Positions 9,885-17,432 of a stretch of DNA of 25,000 bases are shown piece after piece. Made by a program: the position numbers and the translations under genes. This DNA is from Theodoxus fluviatilis (taxonomy: Eukaryota > Mollusca > Gastropoda > Cycloneritida > Neritidae): NCBI GenBank assembly GCA_034096865.1, contig JAWQFJ010010054.1, forward strand, positions 1 to 25,000, in the 5' to 3' direction. Within the stretch, counting starts at the first letter, position 1, and every line of letters begins with the position of its first letter. The notes under the pieces were generated by a model that ran no database searches, was not told where the DNA came from, and worked only from the letters and a program-made list of their open reading frames with translations.

Positions 9885-11665
9885 TCCAAATCCCCAACAA
9901 AGAAACCATGGGTCACTGCAGAAATTTTGAACATATGCGATGAGAGAAGGGAACTGAAGAAAAAGAAGGTTACAGCAGATGGAGCAAGTAAGTACAGAGA
10001 GGCCAACAGGGTCACGAAGGCCATTAAGAGTGCCAAGGAGGAGTGGATCAAACAGCAATGTGATGCAGTTGAGGAGAACCTCCAGAAGAATAACACCAAG
10101 AAAGCATACCAGATAGTCAAAGACCATACAGCGACCAAACAAGGGCGGGTCAACACCATACAAGACAAGAGCGGGATTTGACTCACAGAAGAACGCGAAA
10201 TCATGAAACGCTGGACTGAGTACTGCTCTGAGCTGTACAACTATGACACCAAAGGAGATCCTAAAGTACTGAACTTTCCTTAGACTAACGAGGAGGACAA
10301 CTACTCAATTCTTCGAGAAGAGGTGGAGACAGCGGTTAAGTCTATCAAGAAATGGAAGTCAGCTGGGGTTGACAACATTCCAGGGGAACTCATCCAGGCA
10401 GGAGGCGACGCAATGATCGATGCACTCACAAAGATCTGCAATAAGATCTGGCAGACGGGAGATTGGCCAACCCCGCGGACACAATCCCTAGTGATTACAT
10501 TTCCCAAGAAAGGAAACCTGCAAATGTGCGAGGAAACTACCGCACAATCAGCCTCATCAGCCATCCCAGCAAGGTCATGCTGAAAGTACTGCTGAACAGA
10601 TTAAAACCTCAGGCAGAGAAAATCATTGCTGAAGAGAAGGCAGGTTTCAGACCAGGTAGGAGCACCACCGAACAGATCTTCAATCTGAGAGTCCTGTGTG
10701 AGAAACATCTACAACACCAACAAGATCTATACCATGTCTTTATAAACTTTAAGAAAGCATTTGACAGAGTCTGGCATGCTGCGCTGTGGGCCACAATGAG
10801 AAGCTACAACATCAGCTCCAAGATCATCAAAGTCGTCGAACATCTCTATGACAGAGCGACCAGCGCAGTCCTGTTCAATGGTACCACAGGCAAATGGTTC
10901 AGGACAACGGTCGGAGTCAGACAGGGCTGTCTACTCTTCCCCACACTCTTCAACCTCTTCCTCGAAAGGATGAAGACTGATGCCCTAGCCCTCGGGGCTT
11001 CAACATGGAAATTAAAGTGAAGGGCCAAAAACTGGAAGCTGTGAATAACTTAAAATACCTGGGATCTATCGTGACTGATGAAGGGTCCAAACCATGATAC
11101 TGTCCAGGATAGCACAAAGAATAGCAGCGTTGGCAAAGTTGAAGCCAATATGGCGTGACAGAAATATCACTCTCGCGTCGAAGATCAGGCTCACTTCCAG
11201 GGCTTGTATCCGTCTCTGTAGTTCAGATGTGAGTGTCCAGGACTCGCATGCATACAAGAATACGGAGATGGCCAGCGTACAGAGATGCTACCGCAAGATT
11301 CTGAACATTTCATATAAAGACCATGTCACGAATGAGGAAGTCAGCAACAGGATCAGGAGAGCATTTGGACAGTTCGAAGACATGCTCTCAATCGTGAAAA
11401 GCAGAAAGCTGAAGTGGTATGATCACGTGTCAAGAGGCAGTGGGCTGGCCAAGACCATCCTGCAAGGGACCGTACCAGGTGGGAGAAGGAGAGGCAGGCA
11501 GAGAAAGAGGTGGGAAGACAACATCAAAGAGTGGACAGGTTGGACCTTTGCTGACTCACAGCGAGCCACAGAGGATAGAGATCGATGGAGGAAGATTGTC
11601 CGAAAGTCATCAGTGGTGCCTCAACAACCCATCTCAGGGTTAAGAGACTGAACTGAACTAAACTG
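9885..11665 (+). pseudogene. LINE reverse transcriptase pseudogene, RTE-like, family B, 5'-truncated
   Basis: This is the fullest retrotransposon copy here. It starts in the linker between endonuclease and reverse transcriptase ('KKPWVTAEIL'); the endonuclease is missing. Reading on: 'SAGVDNIPGELI', 'FPKKGN', 'NYRTISLIS', 'AGFRPGRSTTEQI', 'FINFKKAFDRVW' (RT motif A), 'GVRQGCL', 'KYLGSIVTDEGS', 'RCYRKIL', 'KLKWYDHVSRGSGLAKTILQ' and 'RGRQRKRWED'. Lesions: stop TGA at 10179-10181, TAG near 10281, a frameshift near 10520, loss of the segment carrying the xADD catalytic motif near 10985, a frameshift near 11090, and an inverted block at ~11195-11279. In motif A the catalytic Asp is Asn. The 3' end runs into TGAAC-type short repeats after stop TGA at 11649-11651, consistent with RTE-like tails. 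Not functional. Confidence 0.9.
11195..11279 (-). other. Inverted segment inside the family B LINE
   Basis: Within the plus-strand LINE, this block reads as LINE protein only on the minus strand: 'LAISVFLYACESWTLT' followed by 'SELQRRIQALE'. Immediately left, the plus strand reads 'ASKIRL'; immediately right it reads 'RCYRKILNISYKD'. Those are the parts expected to flank that peptide in a LINE of this type. So about 85 bp has been flipped in place with little or no loss. On the plus strand the block happens to stay open but makes unrelated peptide. Confidence 0.8.
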
Positions 11666-11669
11666 AAAT

Positions 11670-11919
11670 TCCTTCCCAACTCATACCTTGCCGTATTTCA
11701 TTACCCACATACTTTTACAGGCAGATTAAGATGATGTATTTTGAATCACAAACATATACATGTACACGCTTAACTAACTGCCGTAGCTTCAGCTTCGTCA
11801 GATATGATTGTTTGAGACTTCAGACATAAATTTCGTCAGCAAAAACACCAGTGCAATAAGGGCAAGGTCATTTGGATATGCAGACTGTGATCAACTGGGT
11901 TTTCTGCTCTTTTTTGCAG
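11670..11919. other. No gene identified
   Basis: Flanking sequence of the LINE insertion. It ends in a strong pyrimidine tract plus CAG (11898-11919) that resembles a splice acceptor. Confidence 0.3.
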
Positions 11920-12326
11920 GCGAAAGTGGAGCCCCCGTTGACCTGAACACAGCCTTATTCCACCTACATTGCCACAAGCTCTGTGCTGAACTTCAGTTGT
12001 GGTTTCATCTGCAGCGCCACTTGAAGCCTGCGTCTTTCGAACTACTACATGATTCCAATGCTAGTAACCCCCTCTCTTCAGACATCCTCAAAACTGCAGT
12101 GTGCCCTTGCAGTATCTGCATGTCAGGCAAAATTATCTGCGAGGCATGCCTCTACTTCATCTGGACGGACACTGCAATTCTTGAGAATTGTTCTGCTGAC
12201 CCATTTGGAGTAGCTATTTTGTGCAACATCGGCACATTCTACCGTTCATCACACCTTCATTGGGACGCTGCAATTGCAGTGTACAAAACACTGCCACTCT
12301 CGTATTCATCCTTATACAAACAATGA
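11920..12326 (+). other. Unrecognised open frame after a strong acceptor-like site
   Basis: The sequence 'TTTTCTGCTCTTTTTTGCAG' ends at 11919 and is followed by a frame open for 135 codons to TGA at 12324-12326. The peptide is Cys- and Leu-rich ('CPCSICMSGKIICEACLYF'), with a C-x-C-x2-C...C-x2-C pattern that could bind metal, but the spacing fits no finger I recognise. No partner exon was found. It may be a real terminal exon of an unknown gene or a chance frame. Confidence 0.2.
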
Positions 12327-12424
12327 AATCGCTCTCAATTACTATTGAACTAGTATATCAACTATCTACTGAGGGTTATGGAATATTTGCTGTTCCCAAA
12401 GTATTTCCAATAAAAGAGCATTCG

Positions 12425-12695
12425 TGATAGCTGGGCAGAATGAAAGGCACAAAGATGGAAAGGACAACTGAAACATGAGATCTTCTTCAATGGGGCACTA
12501 GAAGGACAAATATGTACGAAAGACCTGAGACCACAAACAGGACAACAATGAAATCAAAGCTGAACAGACTGAACTCTGACACGGAAGCATGTAGGACAGA
12601 CAGCCCAAGACAGACATCGTTAGAGGATCCCTGTTTTGCACGATGTGTCACCGGGTGCCGTGTGTGAAAAGTTCAGGAAGTATGTTTGATTTCAT
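12425..12695 (+). mobile_element. LINE 3' end remnant, heavily decayed
   Basis: Pieces of the C-terminal LINE region survive in alternating frames: 'EIFFNGALEG' at about 12478-12507, 'KSKLNRLNSDTEA' at about 12552-12590, 'QTAQDRHR' at about 12599-12622 and 'VSPGAVCEKFRK' at about 12645-12680. Their order matches the 'F-x-GEL', 'D-T-x-W', 'QDR-x-W-R' and closing-helix order of other LINE tails here. Individual pieces are short, so the call rests on order. Probably the same broad type as 24096-24620. Confidence 0.5.
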
Positions 12696-12699
12696 TTTC

Positions 12700-13540
12700 A
12701 AGACGCTTACAGCCCTTTCATTCATGATTGCTGAAAAATAATGTGGGGGAAAAAAGAGAAAGAATGCAAAAACAAACAAACAACAACAACAACACCAACA
12801 ACAATGATCTCAGTATACCGTCCGAAGCAACAACAAATAAATTGTTTCTCTTCTCCGTTACCTTTCTCTGTACATGAGCGACGGGACAAATTGACGCAAA
12901 ACACCGAAAATGAGTTGCACTCCATTGAATCAGCCTACCGGTAACCAACGATTGGAGAACCTTAACACTTGTAGGGCCGCGTGGATGATCTATTCTTCTC
13001 TGTCATGGGAGACACGTACAAACATGCAGTGGTATCGAGCCTTTCTTTGCCGTAGCTGATGCAAGCTTGGCCCCAAGATGTCTCAGTAATACCTTGACCA
13101 TGGTGCCACCCTGCTGCTGCCTGCACCAGCGTCAGCTCTAAACGGTACAGGTTGAAGATAGTGGTGTTTTTTTTAGCAAGTCTTACCCACGTGTGGGTGC
13201 TTGAACCGCTTGACATTTTACTCACTCATGATTGCGCCCCTTGATCTATTTTTCCCAGGCATATGACAACAAGGAACAGGCACAAAGACTGAAAGATGGG
13301 AAGCATGCAGTCAAAGCTCAAGGCAAAGTCCCAGCTCTATTCAACAGCAAAGTGCCCATCTCCCCTCAGTACCCTGACCCTAACATCACCCCTCATCGCA
13401 TTCATTACACAGAAATACACAGCAATACGTATGCTTGTAGTTTCCTCAGCGCAGTTTTACGTATTCACCAACTTGGACGTTAATACGGTCATCTATGACA
13501 AGGCAGCATGACAAGATGGAGAAGTTGAAGCCTCAGGGCA
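12700..13540. other. No confirmed gene; possible exon at 13260-13483
   Basis: A short AAC/ACA repeat lies at 12775-12803. At 13259 an acceptor-like 'CTATTTTTCCCAG' precedes a frame open for about 75 codons, starting 'AYDNKEQAQRLKDGKHAVKA'. Its helical, charged start looks protein-like but it soon loses character. No family is recognised. Confidence 0.2.
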
Positions 13541-13710
13541 ATGTTGTTGTTGTTGTTGCGTACCTGGGCTAAACACTCCCAGGATCACCCAAGTGGGTGA
13601 GATGATTGCGTGTGTGACTGTTTTTGAACACCCCGCCATATAGGCAGCCACAATCCGTCTTCAGGGGATTTGATCTCTGTCTCCAGAGAATGCTAGTTGT
13701 TATGTTAGGA
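13541..13710 (+). repeat. Probable dispersed repeat with a (TTG)n start
   Basis: After a TTG run at about 13542-13558 comes 'GCGTACCTGGGCTAAACACT', 'GGATCACCCAAGTGGGTGAG' and 'ACACCCCGCCATATAGGCAG'. The last motif resembles, from memory, an interspersed repeat seen in gastropod sequences. Only one copy is in the window. Confidence 0.35.
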
Positions 13711-14017
13711 GCTTACCACGGCAGAAGATAATCCCCACATAACAGTACAACATAACAACTTTTTGCTGTAGCCTTGGTTTTTGGCTGGAGTCAACAAATA
13801 ACAACAGCCTTTGCCCAAGGCAAATGGCAATGTTAGGCCCGACTCTCGCTTGTCCACCGGGAAAAACATGCACATAAATGCCTCATCCAGAATAGATCAG
13901 TATTCAGCCTTGAGTTGTGTACCAGATGAAAGAACGCACGAAAAGACAGGCAGGCAAAAACAGCAGGCAGGCAGACAGACAGGTAGACAGGCAGAGGGAT
14001 GGACACACGTGCGCGCG

Positions 14018-14100
14018 CATGCGCGCACGCACACACACACACACATACACACACATACATATGGGCAGACAGGCAGGTAGGTACGCATGCATGCAGGCAA
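14018..14100. repeat. CA/GC-rich microsatellite flanking the transposon
   Basis: GCGCGCAT and CA runs followed by GGCAG/GCATGC short repeats, ending just before the transposon target site. A similar CA/GCAC tract resumes on the far side at 17095, so the element probably inserted into this microsatellite. Confidence 0.85.
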
Positions 14101-14107
14101 AGAGATA

Positions 14108-14111
14108 TATA
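14108..14111. repeat. Probable target site duplication, left (TATA)
   Basis: TATA directly precedes the terminal TGTTACAGG; the same four bases follow the other terminus at 17091-17094. TATA is its own reverse complement, so it could also be the outermost part of the inverted repeats. Confidence 0.5.
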
Positions 14112-14248
14112 TGTTACAGGCATCATGTTAAACCAGGTATTTAGTGTAATGACTGAACATTTCAGTCATTAAACGAAATGACTATTTCACTCAGTCATTT
14201 CATGAAATGACTAAAATCTCTAGGCATTACACATAATGCCTGACATTT
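14112..14248 (+). repeat. Left terminal inverted repeat, 137 bp
   Basis: Pairs with 16954-17090 with only four mismatches, all in the outer half. It is built of alternating AATGACT/AGTCATT and AGGCATT/AATGCCT motifs: seven exact and two altered. These form nested palindromes that could be binding sites for the transposase. Confidence 0.95.
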
Positions 14249-14368
14249 TGAGGTTCATATTACACTTGTTGCCTGGATTGCTTTTTAGGCAACAAACAAA
14301 ATGACCTGAGTGAGAGTTTAGACTTGTTTTCTACCAATACCGGTTACATTCTCTGATGAGTGAGTGAG

Positions 14369-14464
14369 TGATTAATCACAATCCATATTTCAGCCAATGA
14401 GTGATTGATTAATCACATTAAAATGTTCCTGTTTCAATCAATGAGCGAGTTCATATTAATCACA
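14369..14464 (+). repeat. Subterminal repeats with TTAATCACA
   Basis: TTAATCACA occurs at 14372-14380, 14409-14417 and 14456-14464, each preceded by a GAGTGA/GAGCGA-like stretch and followed by a diverged spacer. The first two lie in the palindrome TGATTAATCA. They sit just upstream of the transposase start, so they may bind transposase or act in the promoter. Confidence 0.7.
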
Positions 14465-14701
14465 TTCTCTGTTGTGAATGCTTGGTGTGTCAGATCATAT
14501 TCACATTCAGGTCAGTCAGATCAGAATGGAGCAAACAGAGCAGCAGCCCACTGACAATGAATGTTTGTTCAAAAGAGAAATAAACAATTTATTTGAGAAG
14601 AACAACAGACTCTTCATAACAAAGGATGCGTACATTCAAACAATACAGGATCTGAAGACAGGTTCCAAGTCTCACAAGGGATACTATTATCTTCTGAACA
14701 A

Positions 14702-14871
14702 GTAAGTGATTTTATACTGGTTGGCAGGATTTGTTACCCCCGTAAAAAAGTAAATATAACATCTTTATTGCCAATCACAGGGAAATGCGAAGTTGCTCCA
14801 GCCGCTATTTATAAACAAATTTTGACAGCTACTGAACAATTAGCAATCACCAATCATGTTTGTTATTGCAG
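14702..14871 (+). other. Intron 1 of the transposase gene (170 bp)
   Basis: Donor A|GTAAGT and acceptor TTGTTATTGCAG|G. Splicing joins 'YYYLLN' to 'KYEILQCG' in frame and restores a continuous protein. Without splicing the exon 1 frame stops at once (TAA at 14703-14705). Confidence 0.85.
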
Positions 14872-15734
14872 GTACGAAATCCTGCAGTGTGGTGACATAG
14901 AGAGGCTAATCAAAAGACGCAAAACCCCTGATGAGCGGCCATTGTACTACGTCTCTATCGAGGACACATATGACGCCATCAAGAGAGCCCACATTGCCAC
15001 TGGCCATGTTGGACGCGACAGAATGACAAAACATCTTGCTGAAAAATACGCAAACATCACCAGGGATGCCATTATCCTGTTCAAGTCTTTCTGTGCAATA
15101 TGCCAGGAAAAAACCAAGCGCCCAGTTGCCAAAGGAGTCGTCGTTCAACCCATTCCCAGCAGTGACTTTAACTCGAGGTCAGGTTGACCTCTTGGTCATG
15201 CAGTCCAAAGCTTGTGGTTCCTACAGATGGATAATGGTCTATCAGTGCCACGACCAAATTCGTCGTTAACCGCCCCATCACTACTAAAAGAGCTGTGGAA
15301 TTCGCGTTTCAGCTTCTGGACATCTTCCTTCTTTTTGGTGCCCCTGCCATACTGCAAAGTGACAATGAGTCGGAGTTCACTGCTGGGGTCATCAAAGAGT
15401 AAAAGGTAATGTGGCCAGAGCAGGCCATGGTGCACGGGCGTCCGAGGCACCCGCAGAGTCAAGGCTTTGTGGAGAGAGCAAATTGTGACATTAAAGACAT
15501 GTTAATATCTTGGATGTCCGACAACAACTCCCAAGATTGGACTGTTGGAATCAAGTTCATTCAACAAATGAAAAATGCGTCTTATCATGCGGGGAATACA
15601 CGTACCCCATACACCGCCATGTTTGGCACAGAACCCAAGGTCGGACTCACTTCATCATCCCTACCACGAAAAATTATCGAGCGGCTCGAGTTTGAGGAGG
15701 ACCTGCTCAGAGCTATTAGCGCACCCCAACCACA

Positions 15735-16137
15735 TGATCAGCTCCCAGGCGGTTCCCAGTCAGACGATCAAGCAGTCGACTCCATGGCCGGAGGTCTGTC
15801 GTCTGCTGTCAGTTGTGGGATCTCTAGTCACGACAACCTCGGTGAGCAGACATAAATAACACTCTGACATTTCTCCTGTCATGGAAGCAACATGTCTCCT
15901 TGTGTGTCTCACTTTAGTTCTATTCTCTCCTATTTTTGCTTGCAATTGTTTTAGTTATTTCTCATTTTCTCCCATGATAAAATGAACATATTAACTTTTG
16001 TTCTGTGAACAGACGATCATCTCCCAAGCGATTCCCAGCTACAGCCAGATGATCATCTCCCAAGCGGTTCCCAGTAACAGCTATACGATCAGCTTCCACG
16101 CGGTTCCCAGGCAGACGACCAGCTCCCAGATGATGTC
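15735..16137 (+). repeat. DQLPxGSQ peptide repeat array, interrupted by intron 2
   Basis: Nucleotide units of 30-36 bp begin GATCA(G/T)CTCCCA. One is in exon 2 (15735-15764); four follow in exon 3 (16015-16050, 16051-16086, 16087-16116 and a partial one from 16117). They encode a hydrophilic Asp/Gln/Pro/Ser linker between the integrase core and the C-terminal domain. The third unit holds the stop TAA at 16075-16077. Confidence 0.8.
15842..16012 (+). other. Intron 2 of the transposase gene (171 bp)
   Basis: Donor CTCG|GTGAGC and acceptor TTCTGTGAACAG|AC. Splicing gives 'SHDNLDDHLPSDSQ' in frame, joining the repeat unit before the intron to those after it. The continuity of the repeat is the main support; the unspliced frame stops at 15853-15855. 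Confidence 0.75.
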
Positions 16138-16732
16138 ACACCGCCACAGGCGGCGCGTAGCTTCAGAATCTGGCATCACCGCTCAGTCTCTCACCACTTG
16201 TACTTAGGCGACGCAAGATTATGATTGAAAGGAAGAGGGCAAAAGAGTGTCTGACCGACCAGGCTGAGCGAATGGTTAAACGGTCACGCATAGAGATGCA
16301 ATCTGGAAACATTGGAGATAATGTGGCTGTTCCAATTCCCATGGTAGACAGGGGCAGGGCTGATCCTCGGAACATCCCAGGTGTCATCATCGACAAGAAT
16401 GAAAATGACCTCTACACCATTGCCACAAGACAGGGTATCCTTTCTAATAAGTACACACGAGCTGACTTTACTCTCTGTCCTCAACAGCTACTAAGAAACA
16501 GTGACATTGACAGAGACAAACATGTCTCACTTCGTGAAGCACTGAAACGTACAGCATCTGGCGGTCAAGGTTTCGTAAAATGCAATTGTGGTGCCTTGCA
16601 GAACAAATGTTCTACCTTGAAATGTAAATGTTTCAAAGCACAGTTGAAGTGCAACAGCTGTTGCCATAACAGCCACACATGCTGTAACAAATAACTGACT
16701 TCACAAAAAACAAGTATAGCAGCGAACAGAAG

Positions 16733-16812
16733 AACAGTGACATTGACAGAGACAAACATTTAAAATGTGCGGCCTTGCAAAAAGAATGTTGTCACTTGAG
16801 CTGTAAAGGTGT
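16733..16812 (+). repeat. Degenerate partial duplication of the transposase 3' end
   Basis: Bases 16733-16759 repeat 16497-16523 exactly (27 bp, beginning AACAGTGACATTGACAGAG). The following ~50 bp resemble 16574-16635, the start of the Cys-rich tail (GCCTTGCA...AATGT...ACTTGA..TGTAAA). The DNA between those two parts is missing from the second copy. It lies after the stop codon, so it is now 3' UTR. Confidence 0.8.
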
Positions 16813-16848
16813 ATTTTAATGACTGTAATTGTTTAGAATCAAATGTTT

Positions 16849-16854
16849 AATAAA
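16849..16854 (+). promoter_or_regulatory. Polyadenylation signal AATAAA for the transposase
   Basis: Canonical hexamer about 155 bp after the stop codon and 100 bp before the right TIR, followed by a T-rich stretch (16870-16890). Confidence 0.6.
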
Positions 16855-16953
16855 ATAACTGAAGAAATGCTCTTTGATTTCTGTTTTATTGACAACAGAT
16901 GAGTACATTAACATGTTAAAAACATTTAGGCATTATGTAAAATGCCTGGCAGT

Positions 16954-17090
16954 AAATGTCAGGCATTATGTGTAATGCCTAGAGATTTTAGTCATTTCAT
17001 GAAATGACTGAGTGAAATAGTCATTTTGTTTAATGACTGAAATGTTCAGTCATTACACTTAATGCCTGGTTTAACATAATGCCTGTAACA
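16954..17090 (-). repeat. Right terminal inverted repeat, 137 bp
   Basis: Reverse complement of 14112-14248 with four mismatches. Here all nine GNCATT-type motifs are intact, including the two that are altered on the left. Just inside, 16928-16947 adds another AGGCATT...AATGCCT palindrome absent from the left end, so the two ends are not fully symmetric. Confidence 0.95.
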
Positions 17091-17094
17091 TATA
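17091..17094. repeat. Probable target site duplication, right (TATA)
   Basis: Matches the four bases before the left terminus (14108-14111). Confidence 0.5.
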
Positions 17095-17178
17095 CACACA
17101 CGCACGAGCACAGACACGCGCGCACGCACACACACACAGAACTGCGCGTGAGCATGTGTGCGTGCATACACACACACG

Positions 17179-17216
<38 letters not shown>

Positions 17217-17226
17217 CACACACACA
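17095..17226. repeat. (CA)n/(GCAC)n microsatellite
   Basis: CA runs mixed with GCGCGCACG stretches; alternating purine-pyrimidine DNA. Likely the continuation of the tract at 14018-14100 that the transposon split. Confidence 0.95.
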
Positions 17227-17403
17227 CCACAGAGGCGGGTAGACGGACATCAATAAATAACCTCTACCTCCATCCCGACGATGTCACGCTCAGCAGACTA
17301 AACACTGGATTTCCTACATGCTGAATCGTCCCGAGTACCAGCTACGAAAGGTGAAGGGTCCTCACCCTCTGAACTTTGACGTTTTCCTCGGTCTGTATTG
17401 GTG

Positions 17404-17432
17404 CCCCCCCCCCCCCTCCCCCCCCCCCCCCC
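17404..17432. repeat. Poly-C tract
   Basis: 13 C, one T, 15 C. G-rich on the other strand. Confidence 0.95.

Larger units (their letters stand above)
14526..16694 (+). pseudogene. Broken integrase-type transposase gene (KRBA2-like), three exons
   Basis: Exon 1 (14526-14701) starts at 'MEQTEQQPTDNE' and ends 'SHKGYYYLLN'. Exon 2 (14872-15841) continues 'KYEILQCGDIERLI', then an HHCC finger (RAHIATGH...FCAIC; H-x4-H-x28-C-x2-C), then the integrase core. The catalytic acids appear to be D in 'GQVDLLVMQ', D in 'LQSDNESEF' and E in 'QGFVERANCDI', with 36 positions between the last two. Exon 3 (16013-16694) has DDHLPSGSQ-type repeats, a C-terminal domain ('VPIPMVDRGRADPRN', 'KYTRADFTLC') and a tail with 12 Cys ending 'CCNK'. 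It acts on the element's own ends: DNA cutting and strand transfer in the nucleus. Lesions: frameshifts near 15179, 15252 and in 16150-16205; stops TAA at 15400-15402 and 16075-16077. Each frameshift fits a small indel. Start chosen as the first ATG of the open exon 1 frame with a plausible N-terminus. Confidence 0.88.
14112..17090 (+). mobile_element. Complete DNA transposon with integrase-type transposase, Ginger/KRBA2-like
   Basis: A 2,979 bp element bounded by 137 bp inverted repeats that begin TGTTACAGG and end CCTGTAACA, with TATA on both sides. It holds one three-exon transposase gene on the plus strand, subterminal repeats upstream of it, and a polyadenylation signal before the right TIR. 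The protein has the HHCC finger and D-D-E core of the Gypsy-integrase-like class, and the C-terminal region and Cys-rich tail of proteins annotated as KRBA2-like. The Ginger superfamily is known for integrase-type transposases, TGT-type ends and TIRs of this size; the TATA target and Cys-rich tail are unlike Ginger1. The exact superfamily is not settled. The gene is broken, so this copy is non-autonomous. Confidence 0.9.

Noticed and set aside
11066..11257. Independent minus-strand gene
   Set aside because: The peptide is a flipped piece of the surrounding LINE, not a separate gene.
14526..16694. Domesticated KRBA2-type host gene
   Set aside because: It is enclosed by near-identical TIRs and carries stops and frameshifts, so a mobile copy is the simpler reading; no KRAB or SCAN domain is present.
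14526..16694. Retrovirus or Gypsy LTR element
   Set aside because: The integrase core is of that type, but there is no gag, protease or reverse transcriptase, and the ends are inverted rather than direct repeats.
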